Under the pieces are notes generated by a model. The model was not told the origin of the DNA and did no database searches. It worked only from the letters and a program-made list of their open reading frames with translations. Shown one piece after another: positions 59,164 through 64,000 of a stretch of 64,000 nt of DNA. The DNA is from Dysgonomonas sp. PF1-14. GTDB lineage: Bacteria; Bacteroidota; Bacteroidia; Bacteroidales; Dysgonomonadaceae. The translations under genes were made by a program, and so were the position numbers. Each line of letters opens with the position of its first letter. The first letter of the stretch is position 1. The DNA lies in assembly GCF_029892965.1 (NCBI RefSeq), contig NZ_JARXWN010000003.1, positions 310,001-374,000 on the forward strand, written 5' to 3'.

Positions 59164-60570
59164 ATGCTTACAGTAGAGAAGATTGGCGGTACATCCATGT
59201 CTCAGTTCAAAGATGTTCTGGAAAATGTAATAATAGGAAAGAGAACACCGGACGAACTATATAATCGCATATTTGTGGTTTCGGCTTATAATAATGTGAC
59301 TAACTGGTTGTTGGAACATAAGAAGACCGGAGAGCCGGGCGTATATGTGCAGTTTCTCGAAAACGGTGATTACAGCATTGGTCTCGACAGTCTGCGCCAG
59401 CGCTTGCTGGATATAAATAAAAGCTTTGAAGAGATCGGGCTGAATCTGAAAGAAGCAGGTGAGTTTATCACATATCGTTTAGAGCAGGCTAAAACAATGC
59501 TGCACAGCCTGAGCAAGGTAATGGCATCAGGATATGTAAATGCCGATGATATCTGTCTTGCCGCCCGCGAAATTCTAGCTTCAATAGGCGAGGCACATTC
59601 TGCATGGAATTCTGTAAATATATTGAATAATAGTGGAATATCAGCCCGTTTTATAGATTTGTGCGGATTCAACGATTCGCTACCGCTCACTATCGACGAA
59701 CGTATTCACAGGGCATTCAAAAATATTGATTTTTCTAAAGATCTATGTATTGTTACAGGATACACAAAAGGTACTGAAGGTATTATGCGTGCATTCGATC
59801 GCGGATATACCGAAGTCACATTCAGTAAAGTAGCAGTGGAAGTGAAAGCAGATGAGGCTATTATACATAAAGAGTATCACTTGTCGAGTGCTGATCCTAA
59901 CCTTGTAGGAGTGGAAAAAACCGTACCTGTAGGCCGCACCAACTATATAATAGCTGATCAGCTTGCCGATATCGGTATGGAGGCTATTCACCCGAAGGCA
60001 GCTAAACCACTCGAATTAGCTGATATTGATATCCGTATAAAGAATACATTCGAACCCGAGCATCCCGGAACACTGATAACGAGGGAATATATTTCGGAAG
60101 TTCCCAAAATTGAGATTGTTTCGGGTACAAATAAAGTATTGGCGATAGAAATACACGATCCGATGATGGTGGGCGAAGTGGGTTATGACCTTAAAGTGAT
60201 GACCATCTTTGCAAAATTCGGCGTCAGTTATATACTGAAATCCACTAATGCCAACTCTATAACAATGGTAGTCTGGGATAATTATAAATCCCGCGAACTG
60301 TTGAGTGTATTGGGCGACGAACTCGTACAGGTGGTCAAGGGTATGCCGCAGATACGAGACGAACGTGTGGCGCTGGTGTGTGTGATGGGTACAAATATAG
60401 CTCTTCCCGGATTTTTATACAGAGCATCTAAGGCCTTATATGATAAAGGTATAAATATAGAGAGCTTCGGGCAGTCGCTGCGGCAGGTGAATATGCAGTT
60501 TGTAATAAAAAGAGAGTACTACAAAGAAGCAGTTATAGCCCTGAATGATGAGCTATGTATTGAGAAATAG
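59164..60570 (+). CDS. Aspartate kinase (Ask_Ect-like monofunctional form)
   Basis: A 468-residue enzyme phosphorylating aspartate at the head of the lysine, threonine, methionine and diaminopimelate pathways. The start MLTVEKIGGTSMSQFKDVLE contains the KxGGTS phosphate-binding motif. A long inserted helical section covers about residues 60-150; the second kinase segment includes TGYTKGTEGIMRAFDRGYTEVTFSKVAVEVKADEA (near 195-230) and AIHPKAAKPL. Two ACT domains follow (about 320-465). This layout resembles the Ask_Ect type rather than E. coli LysC. No other biosynthetic gene is adjacent, and feedback properties cannot be inferred. Confidence 0.9.
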   Translation: MLTVEKIGGTSMSQFKDVLENVIIGKRTPDELYNRIFVVSAYNNVTNWLLEHKKTGEPGVYVQFLENGDYSIGLDSLRQRLLDINKSFEEIGLNLKEAGEFITYRLEQAKTMLHSLSKVMASGYVNADDICLAAREILASIGEAHSAWNSVNILNNSGISARFIDLCGFNDSLPLTIDERIHRAFKNIDFSKDLCIVTGYTKGTEGIMRAFDRGYTEVTFSKVAVEVKADEAIIHKEYHLSSADPNLVGVEKTVPVGRTNYIIADQLADIGMEAIHPKAAKPLELADIDIRIKNTFEPEHPGTLITREYISEVPKIEIVSGTNKVLAIEIHDPMMVGEVGYDLKVMTIFAKFGVSYILKSTNANSITMVVWDNYKSRELLSVLGDELVQVVKGMPQIRDERVALVCVMGTNIALPGFLYRASKALYDKGINIESFGQSLRQVNMQFVIKREYYKEAVIALNDELCIEK

Positions 60571-60978
60571 GGTTTAATAAGACTTTTTTTGTATTTTTTA
60601 ATTGTATAGAATCATTTTTAATTCTATTTTTGTTAGCTGTTAAAATAGAACTTATAGGATTTAATACCCAGTGGACACAATCTGAAAATAGAAACTCCAC
60701 ATTAGCAGTAATTTAGATATTTGAATTTTTTAGAATATATTTTAATCAAGTTGTTTTTATCAAAGAATAAAAATTTATTTTCAACGTTATATTTAATTAA
60801 GAGCGTTAGTCAGGGTGCAATTTTGGGACAAAATACTTTGAATGATAAAACGGAATAGTATATTTGTATCCTTAATAGTTACTCTGTAAGGCTTTTTTCG
60901 AGTTTGAAATTAAGAATAAACAATAAAAAACAAAACAAAAAAAATTGATTCACTAAACTTAAATTATTTATTATCATT
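60571..60978 (+). promoter_or_regulatory. 408 bp spacer with promoter for exbB-exbD-exbD-tonB
   Basis: A strong promoter match is TTTG (60837-60840), 18 nt, then TATATTTG (60859-60866). The transcript would carry a leader of about 105 nt, A-rich near its end, before the exbB ATG at 60979. The first 250 bp of the spacer are AT-rich without a recognised element. Confidence 0.65.
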
Positions 60979-61830
60979 ATGGAAACTAAAAAACAACAAC
61001 CAAATCAAAAACCAAGATCTAAAGGTGTTTCGGCCTTTCTAGTAGTTATTGGCTGTGCGATTGTAGCTCACATATTCTTTTATATGGTAGCAGGAGCAGG
61101 GTCAGATAATCCACTTGGAGGTATTATGGCTACAAATTTCGATGAAAAAGGAATGCCAATCGGCGGAAACTTTTTAGGTACTTTGTATCATGGTGGTTGG
61201 GTAATCCCTATCGTAATCACGCTGTTGCTTACAGTATTTGTCCTTTCAGTAGAAAGATTCTTCGCTTTGAACAGAGCAAGCGGTAAAGGCAGCACTGCAA
61301 AATTTGTAATGAATGCAAAAGCTAAATTGGAAGCTGGTGACATCGCTGGTGCTTCAAAACTTTGCGACGACCAGAAAGGTTCGGTAGCTAACATCCTTAA
61401 AGCAGGCCTTATCAGATATTCAGATGTTGAAAAACTAGCAGATGTACACAATGATGAAAAAGCTGCAATGATTCAGAAAGAAATAGAGGAAGCAACTACT
61501 CTTGAACTTCCTTATCTGCAACAAAACTTATCTGTTATTGCTACTATTTCATCTCTAGGTACACTGATGGGACTATTCGGAACGGTACTTGGTATGATCA
61601 AGTCGTTTGGTGCGATGGCTCAGGAAGGTGCTCCGGATTCAACAGTTCTTGCACTCGGTATTTCTGAGGCATTGATGAATACAGCGATGGGTATCGGTAC
61701 CGGTGCTTGTGCCATTATTTCTTATTCTTATTTCTCTGGAAAAGTAGAAGATATTACTAACGCAGTTGATGAAGTAGGTTTCGCTATCGGCCAGACTTAT
61801 ACTACATTACACGGAGGTTTGTCTAAATAA
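60979..61830 (+). CDS. exbB: ExbB/TolQ/MotA-family proton channel protein
   Basis: A 283-residue inner-membrane protein of the TonB energy system. It has three main hydrophobic regions: FLVVIGCAIVAHIFFYMV (near 20-37), GGWVIPIVITLLLTVFVLSVERFFAL (near 73-98) and paired C-terminal helices (LSVIATISSLGTLMGLFGTVLGMIKSF and ALGISEALMNTAMGIGTGACAIISYSYF), the conserved ExbB core. An N-terminal extra helix is typical in Bacteroidetes. It forms a pentamer around ExbD. First gene of a four-gene operon. Confidence 0.95.
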   Translation: METKKQQPNQKPRSKGVSAFLVVIGCAIVAHIFFYMVAGAGSDNPLGGIMATNFDEKGMPIGGNFLGTLYHGGWVIPIVITLLLTVFVLSVERFFALNRASGKGSTAKFVMNAKAKLEAGDIAGASKLCDDQKGSVANILKAGLIRYSDVEKLADVHNDEKAAMIQKEIEEATTLELPYLQQNLSVIATISSLGTLMGLFGTVLGMIKSFGAMAQEGAPDSTVLALGISEALMNTAMGIGTGACAIISYSYFSGKVEDITNAVDEVGFAIGQTYTTLHGGLSK

Positions 61831-61898
61831 TTGATTTTTTTCGAGAACATTTGTGGAATTTCTGTGAAATTCTACTCTAATAAGTAAAACATAAGAAG

Positions 61899-62510
61899 AT
61901 GGGAAAGATAAAAGTAAAAAAACAGAGCACATTCATCGACATGACCGCGATGAGTGACGTTACTGTACTCTTGCTCACATTCTTCATGCTTACAGCAACT
62001 TTCTTGCCGAAAGAGCCGGTGCAGGTAACTACACCATCTTCGGTATCTGAAACAAAAATACCCGAAAGCAATGTGTTGACCATATTGATCGACCCGCAGG
62101 GTAAAGTATTTTTGAATCTGGACAGACCCGAAACTAAAAAAGCGGTGTTGGAGTTGATGGGGCAGGATTATGGTATGACATTTACACCGAAACAAATCAA
62201 TTCATTCGTAGAGCAAAGCCATATTGGTGTTCCTATGAGTAAGATGAATGGGTTTCTGAATTTGTCATTGAGTGACCAAGACGACGAAATTAAAAAAATG
62301 GGCGTCCCTTTGGATAGCGCAAACAACCAATTTGCACGTTGGGTAAAACACGCTAGAGAAGTAGGGGGCGATGGTTTGGGTATTGCGATTAAAGCTGACC
62401 AGAATACACCTTATCCGTTAGTGGATGATGTGTTGAAAGCTCTGGTGAAAATGAAAGAAAACAGATATAGTCTCGTTACCGCTCTAAGGGCTGCACCAAG
62501 CAATATTTAA
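61899..62510 (+). CDS. exbD: ExbD/TolR-family protein, first copy
   Basis: A 203-residue protein with one N-terminal membrane helix (FIDMTAMSDVTVLLLTFFMLTATF) whose Asp residues are candidates for the proton-carrying site, and a periplasmic domain (residues 45-200) with GLGIAIKADQNTPYPLVDDVLKALVKM. It pairs with ExbB to drive TonB. A second ExbD follows 33 bp downstream; two different ExbD proteins per operon is usual in Bacteroidetes. Confidence 0.93.
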   Translation: MGKIKVKKQSTFIDMTAMSDVTVLLLTFFMLTATFLPKEPVQVTTPSSVSETKIPESNVLTILIDPQGKVFLNLDRPETKKAVLELMGQDYGMTFTPKQINSFVEQSHIGVPMSKMNGFLNLSLSDQDDEIKKMGVPLDSANNQFARWVKHAREVGGDGLGIAIKADQNTPYPLVDDVLKALVKMKENRYSLVTALRAAPSNI

Positions 62511-62543
62511 TTTAAACCTAATTAATCATTAAAAAAAGAAATT

Positions 62544-63203
62544 ATGGCTTCAGTAGATACTGGTGGTGGAGAAGAGAAAAAAGGTAAACCCAAGAAACAG
62601 ACCCTGAGGGTGGACTTTACTCCGATGGTGGATATGAACATGTTATTGATAACATTCTTTATGTTCTGTACCACTTTGAGTAAACCACAAATTATGGATA
62701 TTGCGATGCCTACCGACGAAAAGCTGACGAAGGAGGATGAAGTTAAGGTAAAAGAGTCTAAAGCTATCACTTTGATACTAGGCGAAGATGATAAAGTGTA
62801 CTATTATACAGGAATTCCTGACTACACTGACTATCAGACCTTAAAAGAAACTACTTATGCAGCACAGGGAGGCCTTCGCGACCTACTTTTGGAACGTAAT
62901 GCTCCGATAGTAGCTAAAATGAGAGAGCTCAGACTAGAAAAGTTCGAAAACAAAAAAATGTCTGACGAGGAATTTAAAACAAGATCGAGAGAGATTAAGG
63001 GGGTTGCAGATGGACAGGTAGTAGTAATAAAACCTACATCAGAGGCTACTTATAAGAATCTTGTTGACGCTCTGGATGAAATGCAGATTTGCAGTATTGA
63101 CAAATATGCGATTGTAGATATGTCAGAAGGTGATCAATATCTGGTTGAGAATCTGAAGACGAAAGGGGCTTATGGCGCAGAAGCAGCACCACCTAGAAAA
63201 TAA
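62544..63203 (+). CDS. exbD: ExbD/TolR-family protein, second copy
   Basis: A 219-residue ExbD paralogue. A short Gly/Lys-rich start precedes the membrane helix LRVDFTPMVDMNMLLITFFMFCTTLS, again with Asp in the membrane start. The periplasmic domain is larger than in the first copy, with an inserted charged helix (MRELRLEKFENKKMSDEEFKTRSREI) and closing VVIKPTSEATYKNLVDALDEMQICSIDKYAIVDMS. Probably the two ExbD form a mixed dimer in the ExbB pentamer; that is inference. Confidence 0.93.
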   Translation: MASVDTGGGEEKKGKPKKQTLRVDFTPMVDMNMLLITFFMFCTTLSKPQIMDIAMPTDEKLTKEDEVKVKESKAITLILGEDDKVYYYTGIPDYTDYQTLKETTYAAQGGLRDLLLERNAPIVAKMRELRLEKFENKKMSDEEFKTRSREIKGVADGQVVVIKPTSEATYKNLVDALDEMQICSIDKYAIVDMSEGDQYLVENLKTKGAYGAEAAPPRK

Positions 63204-63228
63204 TCACATTTAAGAAAGGAGTAAAATT

Positions 63229-64000
63229 ATGTCAAAAGATATTAGACTGAATTCCGCTGAATGGTGTGATGTAGTTTTTGAAGGAAAGAACAAAGAGTAC
63301 GGTGCCTACAAACTACGTCAATCATCATCGAAGAGACATATTGTTGCATTCTTGGTAGTCCTTGTCTTTGCAGGGTTCGTATCAGCCTTACCGGGTTTGG
63401 TATCGGTTGTGAAAAATCTGACGCAATCTGACGTGGGTCCAATGGATGAAGCATACGAAATGTCTAAAATTCCGGTAGAACAAGAAATTCCGGAAGAGAA
63501 CATAATCAAGCAGGAAACGGCGCCACCGCCACCACCATTGAAAACAACAGTAAAATTCGTTCCTCCGACAATTGCGAAAGACGAAGAAGTAGTTGAAGAT
63601 AAAATGGTAGGTCAGGAGCAAATTCAGGAAACAAAAATCCAGATTTCGGTAGCTGACGTTAAAGGTACAGACGACAAACACGGTATCGACATTGCAGAAT
63701 TGAGAGAGCACAAACAAATTGTGGAAGAAAAACCTGTAGAAGAAAAACCGTTTGTTACTGTAGAGCAAATGCCTAGCTTCCCCGGAGGCGAAGCGGAAAT
63801 GCAAAGATTTATTGCTGAAAACCTGAAATATCCGGTTGTAGCTCAAGAGTCAGGAATACAAGGTCGTGTAACAATACGCTTCGTTGTAACCAAGACAGGA
63901 GATATCTCCGATGTGCAGGTAATACGTGGTATCGACCCGTCTTGTGATAAAGAAGCAAGAAGAGTAGTAAGCCTGATGCCGAAATGGATACCGGGTAAAC
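63229..64000 (+). CDS. tonB: TonB energy transducer (3'-truncated by window)
   Basis: The open frame starts MSKDIRLNSAEWCDVVFEGKNKEYGAYKLRQ at 63229 and runs off the window end, 257 codons. The membrane helix is HIVAFLVVLVFAGFVSALPGL (near 36-56), followed by a Pro/Glu-rich periplasmic linker (PPPPPLKTTVKFVPP) and the start of the C-terminal domain (VTVEQMPSFPGGEAEMQRFIAENLKYPVVAQESGIQGRVTIRFVVTKTGDI). It transmits proton-motive energy to outer-membrane SusC/TonB receptors. AGGAG precedes the start, unusual in this phylum. It completes the exbB-exbD-exbD-tonB operon. Confidence 0.94.
   Translation, partial: MSKDIRLNSAEWCDVVFEGKNKEYGAYKLRQSSSKRHIVAFLVVLVFAGFVSALPGLVSVVKNLTQSDVGPMDEAYEMSKIPVEQEIPEENIIKQETAPPPPPLKTTVKFVPPTIAKDEEVVEDKMVGQEQIQETKIQISVADVKGTDDKHGIDIAELREHKQIVEEKPVEEKPFVTVEQMPSFPGGEAEMQRFIAENLKYPVVAQESGIQGRVTIRFVVTKTGDISDVQVIRGIDPSCDKEARRVVSLMPKWIPGK

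Noticed and set aside
1-64000. tRNA or rRNA genes
   Set aside because: No T-loop/acceptor pattern or rRNA-like conserved stretch was seen in any spacer.

Overview
The window comes from a member of the Bacteroidetes, most likely order Bacteroidales. A Dysgonomonas-like genus is my guess from overall gene content, not a demonstrated placement. The evidence is: promoters of the TAnnTTTG (-7) type ahead of many genes; little sign of Shine-Dalgarno sequences; and phylum-typical families (DUF5606, DUF3822, YARHG, Bacteroidetes LptE, class II ribonucleotide reductase, an ExbB-ExbD-ExbD-TonB set with SVEQMPEFPGG-type TonB domains).

Region 1 (1-14267) is a surface polysaccharide (capsule/EPS) locus on the + strand: the end of a Wza-type export protein, a Wzc-type tyrosine kinase, a Wzx flippase, a Wzy-like polymerase, several GT4, one GT8 and one GT2 glycosyltransferases, a WcaF-like acyltransferase and a WcaI-like GT4. 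Genes from the flippase to 13042 are visibly more AT-rich than the rest of the window. One GT4 gene carries T8-AT-G9 in its coding sequence, a candidate phase-variation switch.

Region 2 (14270-19265) holds a free-methionine-sulfoxide reductase, an SLC13-type transporter and then a large repeat-rich area. It contains a MITE-like element, a palindromic REP-type element, a phage-terminase-small-subunit-like HTH gene, a divergent small-RNA gene, a roughly 480 bp dispersed non-coding repeat and a second MITE-like element with a target duplication.

Region 3 (19266-42598) is mainly housekeeping: grpE-dnaJ, Nif3-like, zinc-ribbon protein, class II RNR, a Nudix/cupin/cyclophilin cluster, pyrH-frr-rsgA, cardiolipin synthase, gmd-fcl (GDP-L-fucose, a likely precursor for the surface glycans), an OmpA-family protein and a fused MsrB-MsrA lipoprotein.

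Region 4 (42810-47463) has rmuC and then a 1.8 kb segment bounded by two 148 bp direct repeats, each containing a further copy of the small-RNA gene. Inside are an unknown gene and a twice-frameshifted paralogue of the HTH gene. Just beyond lies a GT39-type membrane glycosyltransferase with one frameshift.

Region 5 (47595-64000) is housekeeping again: sigma-54-type activator/LptE/TPR-like/SecG operon, an HsdR-N-like nuclease-fold protein, AMP nucleosidase, holA, a small porin flanked by inverted REP pairs, a RecD2-like helicase, rsmD, YfcE-like phosphoesterase, menA, aspartate kinase, and exbB-exbD-exbD-tonB, with tonB cut by the window end.

The most unusual feature is the family of three near-identical small-RNA genes (TATCTTTG promoter, about 72 nt, intrinsic terminator, conserved palindrome at the -33 position). 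Two of them lie divergently, at almost the same distance, from HTH genes of one family. No tRNA, rRNA, CRISPR array, integrase or intact transposase was seen.
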